Assembly (NCBI GenBank): GCA_949752735.1
Contig: OX457047.1
Location: 35,794,613-35,858,612, forward strand
From: Lumbricus terrestris
Taxonomy: Eukaryota; Annelida; Clitellata; Crassiclitellata; Lumbricidae
Reading direction: 5' to 3'
DNA length: 64,000 nucleotides
A program made the position numbers and the translations under genes. Below are positions 13,500-25,057 of the stretch, piece by piece. A model generated the notes under the pieces. The model saw only the letters and a list, made by a program, of their open reading frames with translations, was not told the DNA's origin and ran no database searches. The first letter of the stretch is position 1. Every line of letters starts with the position of its first letter.

Positions 13500-13810
13500 G
13501 ATTACAGTTCCTCAAAGTTCTTATTTTGGTCTGTAAGTCTCAACTGGGTATTGCTCCGAAGCATTTTTTTGTGATATTACAGCCTACTTCGCCACATTTC
13601 TGCCACTTCGCTGCGTCCTCTTTGGTCCTCTGATCGGCTTGACCTCTAAGTTCCGCCATGGCTCAATCCAGATCATTTGCCTGCGTATACATGTAGGTCC
13701 TTCCCTATGGAGTTCCCCTACCAGTTCGCTGTCATCATCTTCGGTAGTTTTTAGTCCTCTTTCTCTCGTCTCAAAAACCTGCCTTTTCTCCTGGGGTTGC
13801 ACGCGCGAGT
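13500..13810 (+). mobile_element. CR1/L2-type LINE 3' end, copy 1
   Basis: Closely matches 14085-14370: both encode 'SQLG..PKYL', 'AASLRP..SPDRLDL', 'TAMAQSRSFA' and 'LSSSLKTCLF'-like remnants, the C-terminal end of a LINE reverse transcriptase. Frameshifted. Confidence 0.72.
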
Positions 13811-13854
13811 CGTTAACCTATAATTGTATGCATATAACACACATGCATATCATT

Positions 13855-14425
13855 CACATTCTGTCTCATCTTCGATCTTTACCTCAATTGTTCACGCTTT
13901 TGTATGTTCTCGGATTGACTATTGTAATTCTGTCCATATTGGTTCGCCTAGCTCCTCTGCAATCTGTACTCAATGCTGCTGCTAGGCTCATTGCCCGTCT
14001 TCCTCGATTCTCCCACATTTCTACATTCATGGCTGAACATCTTCACTGGCTTCCTCTCTCGGTCCGCATACAATACAAGTCCTGCTGATTTTGGTCTTTA
14101 AGTCTCAACTGGGTCTTGTTCCGAAGTATCTGCGTGATCAGATACTTCGCCCCCCTTTCTGCCCCTTCGCTGCGTCCTCTTAGGTCCCCTGATCGGCTTG
14201 ACCTCTTTGTCCCCCGAGTCAGGACCGCCATGGCTCAATCCAGATCATTTGCCTGCATTGGTCCCTCCCTATGTAATGAGATTCCCCCATCAGTTCGCTC
14301 TGCCATCCTCTCTGGTAGTCTTTCCTAGTCTTTCTCTCGTCTAAAAACTAGCCTTTTTTCACGGGGTTGAACGCATTGGGAGCGCTTCTGAAAGACTCTT
14401 GCTGCGAGAAGCGTTTTATAAATGG
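13855..14425 (+). mobile_element. CR1/L2-type LINE 3' end, copy 2
   Basis: Encodes pieces of 'LDYCNSV', 'LNAAARLIARLPRFSHIS', 'LHWLPLSVRIQYK' and 'RSPDRLDLFVPRVRTAMAQS', which is the classic C-terminal half of CR1/L2/Rex-like LINE polyproteins. It ends GAGAAGCGTTTTATAAATGG. Stops and frameshifts make it dead. Confidence 0.82.
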
Positions 14426-14957
14426 TCAGATACAATATATAAGCTGACATATATTGTGGGTATGTGTGAAAGTGTGTATGTGTATGTGTGCGTGCGTGTG
14501 CTTATGTGTCTCTGTGAGTGTGCCTATAAAATGTGTCTACGTGTGCTTATGTATTTGTGCTCCATGTATACATGTGTAGCGTTGCCTCTTCCGTGTCTCT
14601 GTGTTTGTGTGTGTTTGTGTGTATATATGTTTCGCATTTCTAGTCCTCGTGATGCTCCTATACAACAAGGTATACATATTATTATGTGAACATAATTTTA
14701 TATATGTAGGCCTACATATATATATATATATGTAATAAATAGTCTATATAATTATATATTTAATGCTCTTAGGTATAATAATATATATATATACGACTCG
14801 TCCGATGACGGATTCCAACACATGCATCAGCTGAGTTTCCAGAGTATATAAAACGTCGATGACTAAAACAGAGGCGCCACAAAATGAATGGAAAAGGTTT
14901 CCAGGCGTTGCTGGTAAAATGTCCGGCGCCATGACGCAATAAGCAGCATCAGACAGA

Positions 14958-15238
14958 GCCTCCTCCTCCTTCTCCTTCTCCTCCTTCTCCTTCTCCTCCT
15001 CCTCCTCCTTCTCCTCCTCCTCCTTCTTCTTCTCCTCCTCCTCCTCCTATTCCTCCTCCTCTTCCTCCTCCTCCTCCTCCTCCTCCTCCTCCTCTTCCTC
15101 CTCCTCCTCCTCCTTCTCCTCCTCCTCCTTCTTCTCCTCCTCCTCCTCCTTCTCCTCCTCCTCCTCCTTCTCCTTCTCCTTCTCCTCCAGCTCCTCCTCC
15201 ACCTCCTCCTCCTCCTACTCCTCCTCCTCCTCATCCCT
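14958..15238. repeat. (TCC)n microsatellite
   Basis: 280 bases of TCC/TTC, an uninterrupted pyrimidine tract over most of its length. Confidence 0.96.
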
Positions 15239-15611
15239 TTGCCTCCACGTCCTCCTATGGCACCCGCAGGTTCACGATGCTGCTGCAGCAGCTGACAATA
15301 ATTGACTGCCGAGCAATTCTATTGTCTTGAAAAATGGCACCGTATATAAACGGAAGCCAGACATGCAGATCATCGCACTCGTGTAGCAAAGGTCTATGTC
15401 TTGCATTGTATACTGTCTGCATATGACCCTGTCTTACAGGGTGCAGTGGCCGAGCGACTAATGCATCTGCCATTCGTCAACATGATTAGGGTTCTGATCC
15501 TGGGTCCATGCATCACGTCACCTGCGAAAAAAACAGTCGTATAGACAGACATGCAGCGCTGCTGAAATGTGCGCTAACTACGAGGTCATCATCTGCAATG
15601 AACTCAATGTG

Positions 15612-15862
15612 TCAACACAATGCATAACATATTATATATAGTACATATATATACACATATACATATATACATATATATATACATATATACACATACATAT
15701 ATACATACATACCATATATATATATACATATATACAATCATACATAATTATATACAATTATACATATATGCATATATATGTGCATATGAACATATACATC
15801 CACATATACATACATACATACATATTATATACATGTATTATGTAATATATTATACAGGTCTA
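15612..15862. repeat. (TA)n/(CATA)n rich tract
   Basis: Mixed TATACA and CATA repeats. Confidence 0.88.
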
Positions 15863-15935
15863 AGAATACACACCATAATTATATAGCGCCGCCTGATCTG
15901 CCTCCATGCGTCCGTTGCAGCAGCTGATCTTCGCC

Positions 15936-16132
15936 TCCTCCTCCACCTCCTTCTACTACTCCTCCTCCTCCTCCTCCACCTCCTCCACCTCCTCCTCCTT
16001 CTCCTCCACCTCCTCCTCCTCCTCCACCTCCTCCTCCTTCTCCTCCACCTCCTCCTCCTCCTCCACCTCCACCTCCTCCACCTCCTCCTCCTCCTCCTCC
16101 TCCTCCTCCTCCTCCTCCTCCTCCTCCATCAT
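15936..16132. repeat. (CCT)n microsatellite with CCACCT variants
   Basis: Near 200 bases of pyrimidine-rich triplets; a 39-base block with CCACCTCC recurs twice. Confidence 0.95.
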
Positions 16133-16511
16133 TGATGATGTGACGGATCATTCGCTTAGAGCGCAACTTCCGGCGCAATGTCCAACCATCGACGATCGAC
16201 GTACATGCACCTTGGTTCGTGAACTCCGAACTCTCGACCTCGTGTGATCTGTCATCCGTTGGATAGCAGGAGCAGGAGGAGCAGGAGAAGGAAGAGGAGC
16301 AGAATGAGGAGGAGGAGAAGGAGCAGGAGCAGGGATCATTTCTTGGACATCGCGTGTCTGCAGAACAGACGAACGTCATCGATTCTTCTGGCTGCAGTCC
16401 AGCTGAGGCTTATACCGACGAAAGTTCTGCTCTGCAATGAAATTTAGCATCGCTTAGGCGGAGGGTCAGTCAGCGCTTTCAGTGACGCTTAAAAGACACG
16501 ATGTTAAAAAT

Positions 16512-16965
16512 GTCTGCATGACCAGTCAACCAACCAACCAACCAACCAACTCATATATAAGCACACAGATTCACAAACAAACCAGCACACCAACCAGCTA
16601 GCAAACTATAACTAACCAGTCAACCATGTAGCCCGCCAGCCAACCAGGCAGCAAACCAGTCAAAAACCAGCCAGCCAAACAGTCAACCAAAAGAGCCAGC
16701 CAACCAATCAGCCAGCCAGCCAACCCACCAACCAACCAGCAAACCAGCCAGTCAACCAACTAGTCAGTTAACCAGCCAACCAACAAGCAAACCAGCCAGG
16801 CAAACAGTCAACCAACCCACCAACCAACCAGCCAGTCAACCAAGTAGTTTGAAAACCAGCCAACCAACAAGCCGATCAGTCATCTAAGCAGTCAGCCAAC
16901 CAAGAATTCGCCAAGCAGCCAACCAATAAAACAACCAACCATTCAACCAACTAACCAGCTATCAG
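16512..16965. repeat. Degenerate (CCAA)n tetranucleotide tract
   Basis: About 450 bases of CCAACCA, CCAGCCA and GTCAACC units with frequent point changes; an old tetranucleotide array. Confidence 0.9.
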
Positions 16966-16969
16966 CCGA

Positions 16970-17520
16970 ACAAAACATGAAAAATTAGAAATTAGAAAAC
17001 CAGCCAACAAACTAGTAACTGCTAGAAAGCTAACATATTTGCACAATGCGCACGAACATGGACTCGTACAAACATAATTGAAGAAACAAATAAATACGTG
17101 AACATTGGCCTACATAATTATATCCTACATATTCTGAACATTATTCCTAACATAAACATATTAAACATAATATGCAAATAGATACGTGTCTTGAGAGAAA
17201 GGATCCCTTGCATTATCTGCTGTGAAGTGTTGACGTTGATGTAGAATGAGACTTTACACACCTGAGACTTCAAAGCATGCAGCCGCTGCTCTGCATGCAC
17301 CATTTAATTAGACATCCAGATGTTTTGTTTGAGAATGCGTTAGGTTAATTCCAAGTCGACCTGATTGATGTGTACGAGATTAAACTCCGGCTGCTGTGAA
17401 TGTAAACAAAACATGGGAACCAAGCAGTTGTCGCCAGGCGTGTGACTGAATGACCTGCTGAAAGCCGTATGTACATGTATGTATGAAGGAACTATAATGT
17501 ATGAATGTACATTATACATG
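16970..17520. other. Non-genic DNA
   Basis: No gene or element recognised. Confidence 0.4.
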
Positions 17521-17524
17521 CATG

Positions 17525-18361
17525 AATACATACATACATACATACATACATACATACATACATACATACATACATACATACATACATACATACATACATA
17601 CATGCATAAACACATGCATACATACATGTACATACACAGTGTCATACACACATACATGCATACATTCATGCATACATACATGTACATACATGCATCCATA
17701 CATACATACATACATACATACATACACACACACATACATACATACATACATACATACATACATACATACATACATACATACATACATACATACATACATA
17801 CATACATACATACATACATACACACACACATACATACATACATACATACATACATACGTAGGTACGTATGTACGTACATACATACACACATGCATACATA
17901 CATACATACATACATACATACATACATACATACATACATACATACATGTGTACATACATACGCACGTACATACATACATACATACATACATACATACATA
18001 CATACATACATACATACATACATACATACATACATACATACATACATACATACATACATACATACATACATACATACATACATACATACATACATACATA
18101 CATACATACATACATACATACATACATACATACATACATACATACATACATACATACATACATACATACATGCATACATACATACATACATACATACATG
18201 TGTACATACATACATACATACACACACACATACATACATACACACATACATACATACATACATACATACATACATACATACATACATACATACATACATA
18301 CATACATACATACATACATACATACATACATACATACATTACATACATTACATACATTACA

Positions 18362-18392
<31 letters not shown>

Positions 18393-18512
18393 CATACATA
18401 CATACATACATACATACATACATACATACATACATACATACATACATACATACATACATACATACATACATACATACATACATACATACATACATACATA
18501 CATACATGCATG
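17525..18512. repeat. (CATA)n microsatellite, nearly 1 kb
   Basis: About 985 bases of CATA with sparse CACA, CATG, CGTA and CATTA interruptions. All six frames are open; none is a gene. Confidence 0.97.
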
Positions 18513-18961
18513 CACACACTCACTCAAACACATACACCCACGCACATACATACATACATACATACATGCATGCATACATGCATGCTTGCATACAGGGATG
18601 CAAACCTCCACGTGCGTAAAACTGTATACGCCAACGCGATGGCTATGTAAGAGCCGTATTGGATTGTTTGCGTTAATGCTGTGTTTAGAATGGTCGAGAT
18701 AAGCTTAGTCTGAGGCGATTGGTCGATCAGTCGGTCAGTCGGTCGGTCTGGGCTGGGGCTGGGGTGGGCAGAGGCTGGCTGGGGCCGGGTGTGCGTTCGA
18801 ACGTAAATTATTAAGGTCCGTTGTCCGAAGAAAATGGTCTTCATTCCTCGAAGGGAAATCTCGTCGAATGAAGGAAGTCCATCTAATCAGCCATGCCGAC
18901 GACCAACGTCTTACTTCTTTTTTCAAATCATTCTGCGACACATCTCAGTATTAGCATTAGC

Positions 18962-19320
18962 TGCACACACATAAGCACACACACATACACACACAAAGTC
19001 ACACTCACACACACACACACGCACGCAGGCCTACACGCCCATAGACACGAGCACGCACAATTACGCACACCCACACATATTCACACTCACACGCCCGCAC
19101 CAACACACGAGCAGGCACACACTCACTCAAACACATACACCCACGCACACACACGCACAGACACATGCAGACACACACGCGCGCATGCACACACGAGCCT
19201 GTACACACTCACACAAACGCACACACCCACCGTGCATGTGTGTGTGTCTGTGTGTTTGTCTGTGCGCGTGTGTGCACACACAATGCACAACCACACCCAC
19301 ACAAACACACTTACACAAGC
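18962..19320. repeat. (CA)n-rich tract
   Basis: CA repeats with CG and CT changes, including a TGTGTGTCTGTG dyad near 19230. Confidence 0.92.
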
Positions 19321-19608
19321 GTTCATGTAATCTGAAAAATGGCCGTGGCTTGCTTAATTGAGCGCCACAATGGGTTATGTAATATGTATGCAACTGCAAA
19401 CACAATATAATGGGTCTATAATTTGCATAACCGTGTCCAAATGTGTCCATGGATGCATGGAGGCCAATAAATGAGTTGATGCCTGTATGCACATTGTGTA
19501 TTTGTGTAGACACTATGTAATTACCAGTAGCTATATGTTTGTATAAATGCGTATAGCTTGCAACTTTAATAAATGTATGACTGCATGCATGTATGTGAAT
19601 GTGTAGAG

Positions 19609-19960
19609 CAGTGGTTCCCAACCTTTTTTGACTTGAGGGCCAATTTTTCTAAGTTGGAGGACACGAGGGCCACTTTTTCTTAGTTGAAGGACATTAGGGG
19701 GCCACAGGGTTAAACTTGTATTAACTAAAAGCATATAAAATTGTTATAATTGATTCAAAATATAATGTTTGATGTTATTTATCGACGTTAAAATAAAATA
19801 ATTTGTAATAGAAATAATAATGTGTTCTATCCTGTTCATTTTTTCATATATTTTTGATAATTCTTTGAGAGATCAGAGCCATTTTCTGAGACCTGGCGGG
19901 CCATTTTCTGAGGCCTGGCGGGCCACTTTTGGCCCGCGGGCCACGGGTTGGGAACCGCTG
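19609..19960. mobile_element. hAT MITE (352 bp) with 8-bp target duplication
   Basis: Inverted ends CAGTGGTTCCCAACC and GGTTGGGAACCGCTG, the widely shared hAT terminus, between GTGTAGAG duplications (19601-19608, 19961-19968). Internal GGGCCA-type repeats near both ends. Non-coding. Confidence 0.95.
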
Positions 19961-20048
19961 GTGTAGAGCTATATATAGTATGCGTGCATGCATGTGTGCA
20001 TGTATGCATATATGCATATATGCATGTACAATGTAAATGTAAAATGTA

Positions 20049-20285
20049 AATGCAATCGGATTTTTATATAGCGACTGTCTTATGGCCTCGACCCTGAGGG
20101 TGAGATCCTTCACCACCGCTCGCCAGTTTGAATGGACGCCACGCCATTTAGGTCCCCGTGCTAACCCGAGATTTTAAATCTCTGAAATAGCCACCTTCGG
20201 GATTCGAACCGCGACCCTCACGCTCTCTTCCACAGACGCGCGGCCGCCAGCTCTCTTACCGATGTAGCTAACGTGGACCAGTAGA
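20049..20285 (-). mobile_element. tRNA-headed SINE, family 2, copy 1
   Basis: On the minus strand: CCACGTTAGCTACATCGG (box A-like), box B GGTTCGAATCCCGAAGG, then a body ending CGCTATATAAAAATCCGATT. Nearly identical to 51478-51724. Confidence 0.86.
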
Positions 20286-20520
20286 CCAATAGACATACAT
20301 GTACACATACATGCGTATACACTGTATATATTATGATCTATATAATTATGATTGTGCCTGTGCTTATATGCATAGGCGTAGGAGACGGGGGTCCAGGGGG
20401 GGCAAATGCCCCCCAAATTTCGGGCAAATCTGTTTTTTCGGGCAAGTAGACCCGGGAAAATATTGACCAACCTCTTGATGTTTAACGTTCATTAGTATAC
20501 CACATTATCTCCAAGTTCCA

Positions 20521-20806
20521 TCTTGCCCGAATCGAGTTAGATATTGGCTCACAACAACCATGGATAGCAGAAATTCCCGAAAAATTCTGAATTCACGGTA
20601 GCATTTTTTAGATCATGGCGAGAATCGCAACAAATTCAAGAGCCAAAATTTGCCCGAAAATCTTGCCCGAATCGAGTTAGATAGGCCTATTAGCTCACAA
20701 CGACCATGGATAGCAAAAATTCCCGAAAAGTTCTGATTTCAAGGTAGCATTTTGTAAGTAATGGCGAAAATCGCAGCAAATTCAAGAGCCAAAATTTGCC
20801 CGAAAA
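20521..20806. repeat. Two-copy tandem repeat (140 bp) inside the hAT element
   Basis: Copy 1 starts at 20521 and copy 2 at 20661, both with TCTTGCCCGAATCGAGTTAG. The second copy carries an extra GGCCTA next to TA. Confidence 0.9.
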
Positions 20807-21089
20807 TTGCGACTATTCGTGGCATTAGGGGAAATTCACAGCATCCAAACTAGATGCCACAGAACACGGAATTCATTACCTGAATGACATCTAAATTTCT
20901 ACTATACCAACTAGGCCTATACACGATAATCTTGCGATCATCAAAATTGAACGTGCTCTCTGAAAAATTCCAATCTTTTCATTCTTGTCAAGTGTGCGGG
21001 ATCAGGGTGTTGCACTTGATAGCTCACTTAAATTACGGGTATAGGCCTACCTTAACTGAGCATATTTCAAAAAGCACATGTTCCTCTTA

Positions 21090-21520
21090 TTTTCATTTAA
21101 GGTGTCTCAGGATCTTTTGTCGTTCAGTCTCCACTCATTGACTTCTTCAATCTAAATTTCTCACTCGATCTTCAAGACTCAGCAGGGTTTTGCACCAAAT
21201 ATCTGACCGACGTTATACCAAGGCCTCACTCAGCCTCCTCCAACCGTCCACTTCGTTCATCCAACATACTCAATTGACCCTTGCTTCCTCCTCCTAGAAT
21301 TGCTATGGCTCAATTTTGGCCATTTGTCTCAATTGATCTTTCCCTTTTGTAATGAGCTTTCACCTTGCGTTCGCTTTATATATACTTTCTCTGGCATGCA
21401 GCATCTCTTCTTCCTTTTCTCTTCTTAAAACCTGTCTCTTCGCGCGTGGTCTTGCGCGCAAGGAGCGCCTCTGAACGGTTCACCCTACTATAGAGGCGCT
21501 TTGTAGATGATTAAATACGA
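21090..21520 (+). mobile_element. Decayed CR1/L2-type LINE 3' end inside the hAT element
   Basis: Resembles 14200-14425: ATGGCTCAATTTTGGCCATT, CTTTCCCTTTTGTAATGAG, then a tail GGAGCGCCTCTGAACGG and AGAGGCGCTTTGTAGATGA. Confidence 0.6.
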
Positions 21521-21841
21521 TTCAATACAAAACAAAATACAATAATTATGAATTTAATCAGTTGCTCGTGTGAAGTTTGAACTGGTTAAGTGTCAGGAAT
21601 ATTATACATAGGCTACATCACAAATTTGCATATATGCCTAAAATTACCCAGCCTGGTCCCTATAATTATATGACCGGGCCCCGGGGTATTTGCCTCTCTG
21701 CCTCTTGTCCCCGGATATTGGGTGCAAGAAAAGAAGTGGTTTGTGTGCACGACATCAATTATTCCGGGTTTATTTTTTCGGGCAAACGTAAAAGTTGTGC
21801 CCCCCCACTGCTGGAATGTCCCCTACGCCTATGCTTATATG

Positions 21842-22255
21842 GCTCCTTTTCTGACCTCGTCAAGGCGTCTATATAGGAAGCCCATAATTATACGGCGACC
21901 TAAGCCTCCGTGAGTCTATATTAGGCCGCTACGTAAGCCCCATATAAAATTGGAGACGTTGTAAAGAATAGATCTGGTAACAATGGGTCTGTTCTTTTGA
22001 AGGGCATCAATCGCCGGCCAGTCATCATAGTGGCATATGGTTGCGGTGGCCAGGCTAAGCCGCAGCTAATCGATCATCTGAGGCGGCGGCGGCGGCGGTA
22101 GAGCCGGGCATGGGATGGGGGATGGGGAGGGGCAGCTCGTCCATCAATAATAATCCTCTGAGATGTGGTCGCCGTCTTGAGGATCTTTGCACGGCTGAAG
22201 CACCCGAACGACAGAATGAGTCCAGCAGCAAAAGGACAGCTCTGCACAATGACAT
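21842..22255. other. Non-genic DNA with GGC run
   Basis: Includes GGC repeats near 22080-22100. Open frames near here are not recognisable. Confidence 0.35.
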
Positions 22256-22261
22256 GCTAGA

Positions 22262-22560
22262 TGACATGGACGGATAGACAGACAGATGGACGGACAGACA
22301 GATAGACAGACAGATGAACAGGCAGATAGACAGACAGACGGACGGACCGACGGACAGACAAACAGATGAACAGACAGATAGACAGACGGACGGACAGACA
22401 GACAGATGGACGGATAGACAAACGGACAGACGGACGGACGGACAGAGAGACAGACGGACGGACGAACAGACAGACGGACGAATAGACAGACGGACAGAGA
22501 GAGAAAAACGGACAGACAGATAGCCAGACAGACAGAGAGACAGAGAGAAACCGATGCACA
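22262..22560. repeat. (GACA/GACG)n tetranucleotide tract
   Basis: GACAGACGGACGGACA-type units, degenerating rightward. Confidence 0.94.
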
Positions 22561-22724
22561 CACAGAAACAGAAACAGAATAACAGTGATGCACACATACA
22601 CACAACATGCAAACACAGGCATATGCTCAGACTGACATGCATACACAGAGACAGATTTATATATATTTATATATTATAGACAAGCATGAATTCATAGAGG
22701 CATGCAAACAATAATATGAACAAT

Positions 22725-23030
22725 ACAAATGCATACATACATGCATTCACATATGCATACATACATGCATTCACACATGCATGCATACATACATACATAC
22801 ATACATACATACATACATACATACATACATACATACATACATACATACATACATACATACATACATACATACATACATACATACATACATACATACATAC
22901 ATACATACATACATACATACATACATACATACATACATACATACATACATACATACATACATACATACATACATACATACATGTAGGCATACATACAAAC
23001 ATACATACAAACATACATAAATACACTCAT
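22725..23030. repeat. (CATA)n microsatellite
   Basis: About 200 bases of pure CATA (22783-22982) with degenerate edges. Confidence 0.97.
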
Positions 23031-23461
23031 GCATGTATGCAATATGCATATACAATTCTATACATGACTGTATGCATACAGTGGATACAAGAGCTGCCGT
23101 GTGTGGCGACAGTAGTAATAATTATTTTCTGATGCAATCTTCCCTGTGTTTTTGAAGGAATCAAATGGCTCACGAACAGCTTTTTCATCAGAAATTACTC
23201 TCAATCCTGTAGCAGTTCGTTTGCTTTTGAAGAGGCGTTATAATACATTGACATATACAATCATTCTGTCTGTCTGTCTGTCTCTCTATGCTACATTAAA
23301 CAGGACCAATGCAAGTTGGTACACCATGCATTACTCTGCTTATAGGTCAACTATAATTATCGTGAACAGAAACATATTGCAAACCTGCTCAGCATCTTTG
23401 ATACTACCTCTTGACAGTCGGCGCTATACAAATCAAAGCAAACGATGCTGTTATGTTGCAG

Positions 23462-23694
23462 GTGTTCGCAGAGAGAAGAAGCAGCGTGGTCCTGCTACAA
23501 CAACAACAGCAGCAACAACAACAACAGTAGCAGTAGAACACGGAGGAGGAGGAGGAGGTGTAGGAGTGGGAGTGGCGGCTGATGAGGAGCAGTCTCTTCG
23601 ACCTGGCTTCCGGAGAGCCCCTCAGAACGTCAGCGTCAGTCCGGGGGATAAGGCCGTCCTCAAGTGCCGCGTAGAGAACCTCGGAGCCAAAACG
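23462..23694 (+). CDS. Ig gene exon: low-complexity linker and start of Ig domain 1
   Basis: The acceptor TTGCAG ends at 23461 and the donor ACG/GTAGGC follows 23694. The 3' half encodes the A and B strands of Ig1, ending in LGAKT. The 5' half encodes runs of Thr/Ala (from CAA/CAG repeats) and Gly/Val (from GGA repeats). An alternative acceptor nearer the Ig part, such as GAGCAG before 23591, would leave the low-complexity part intronic, so the 5' boundary is uncertain. Confidence 0.75.
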
Positions 23695-24966
23695 GTAGGC
23701 TATTATATACACATACATATGCAGGTTGTCATGCAGTCATACTGACACATACGGATGTGTCCGTCTGTCTTCCTTTCTGTCTGTCGGTCCTTCTGTCTTT
23801 CTATCTGTCTTCCTTTCTGTATGTCCATCTTTCGGTCTGTCGATCATTTGGTCTATCTTTCTTTCTGTCTGTCGGACCTGAATTCGGTCTGTCTGTCTGT
23901 CTGCCTTTCTGCCTGTCTCTCTCTCTCTCTGTCTGCTTGTCTGTCTCTCTTTCTGTCTGCCTGTCTGTCTCTCTTTCTGTCTGTCTGTCTCTCTTTCTGT
24001 CTGCCTGTCTGTCTCTCTTTCTGTCTGCCTGTCTGTCTCTCTTTCTGTCTGCCTGTCTGTCTCTCTTTCTGTCTGCCTGTCTGTCTCTCTTTCTGTCTGT
24101 CTGTCTCTCTTTCTGTCTGCCTGTCTGTCTCTCTTTCTGTCTGCCTGTCTGTCTCTCTTTCTGTCTGCCTGTCTGTCTCTCTTTCTGTTTGCCTGTCTGT
24201 CTCTCTTTCTGTCTGCCTGTCTGTCTTCCTTTCTGTATGTCCATCTTTCGGTCTGTCGATCATTTGGTCTATCTTTCTTTCTGTCTGTCGGACCTGAATT
24301 CGGTCTGTCTGTCTGTCTGCCTTTCTGCCTGTCTGTCTCTCTCTGTGTCTGCTTGTCTGTCTCTCTTTCGGTCTGCCTGTCTGTCTCTCTTTCTGTTTGC
24401 CCGTCTGTCTCTCTTTCTGTCTGCCTGTCTGTCTCTCTTTCTGTTTGCCCGTCTGTCTCTCTTTCTGTCTGCCTGTCTGTCTCTCTTTCTGTCTGCCTGT
24501 CTGTCTCTCCTTCTGTCTGCCTGTCTATCCCTCTTTCTGTCTGTCTGTCTCTCTTTCTGTCTGCCTGTCTGTCTCTTTTTCTGTCTGCCTGTCTGTCTCT
24601 CTTTCTGTCTGCCTGTGTGTCTCTCTTTCTGTCTGCCTGCCGTCCTTCCGTCCGTCTTGTTGTCTTCTCTCTTGCACTCTTGGCACAGAAGACAGACAGA
24701 CTGTGAAACAAAGAGATAGCCGTCTGTCTCCTGTCTGTATCATTGTCTTCTCCGTGCAGTCTTCATCTTTTGTTCTTCGTGCACCCAATAACATGGCCCT
24801 CCAGTGACAAATCCGTGGTCGACTCAACCGTAGACCGTAGAGTGCAGTTAAGTTCATTAAGCGAAAGTTCGTTTGCAAGCACATATTACTCAGATTATTG
24901 AAAATGTCTCAGCTGGTGGTCCCTCGCACACACGCAACGCCATCCAGCCAAGGGATATTCGTCCAG

Positions 24967-25057
<91 letters not shown>

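Larger units (their letters stand above)
20371..21833. mobile_element. Non-autonomous hAT element (1463 bp) with 8-bp target duplication
   Basis: Inverted ends CATAGGCGTAGGAGAC and GTCCCCTACGCCTATG, flanked by CTTATATG on both sides (20363-20370, 21834-21841). Both subterminal parts carry a G/C run and TTTCGGGCAAA. It holds a 140-bp internal tandem repeat and a LINE 3' end. No intact transposase. Confidence 0.92.

Noticed and set aside
15879..16379. Gly-rich minus-strand frame
   Set aside because: Arises from the CCT array.
17340..18702. Open frames of 200-400 codons reading MYVCMYVC or YIHTYIHT
   Set aside because: They are the CATA microsatellite read in frames without stops; all frames of both strands are open.
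23737..24711. 324-codon frame rich in DRQTER
   Set aside because: The CTGT satellite; the 416-bp duplication keeps frames open by chance.
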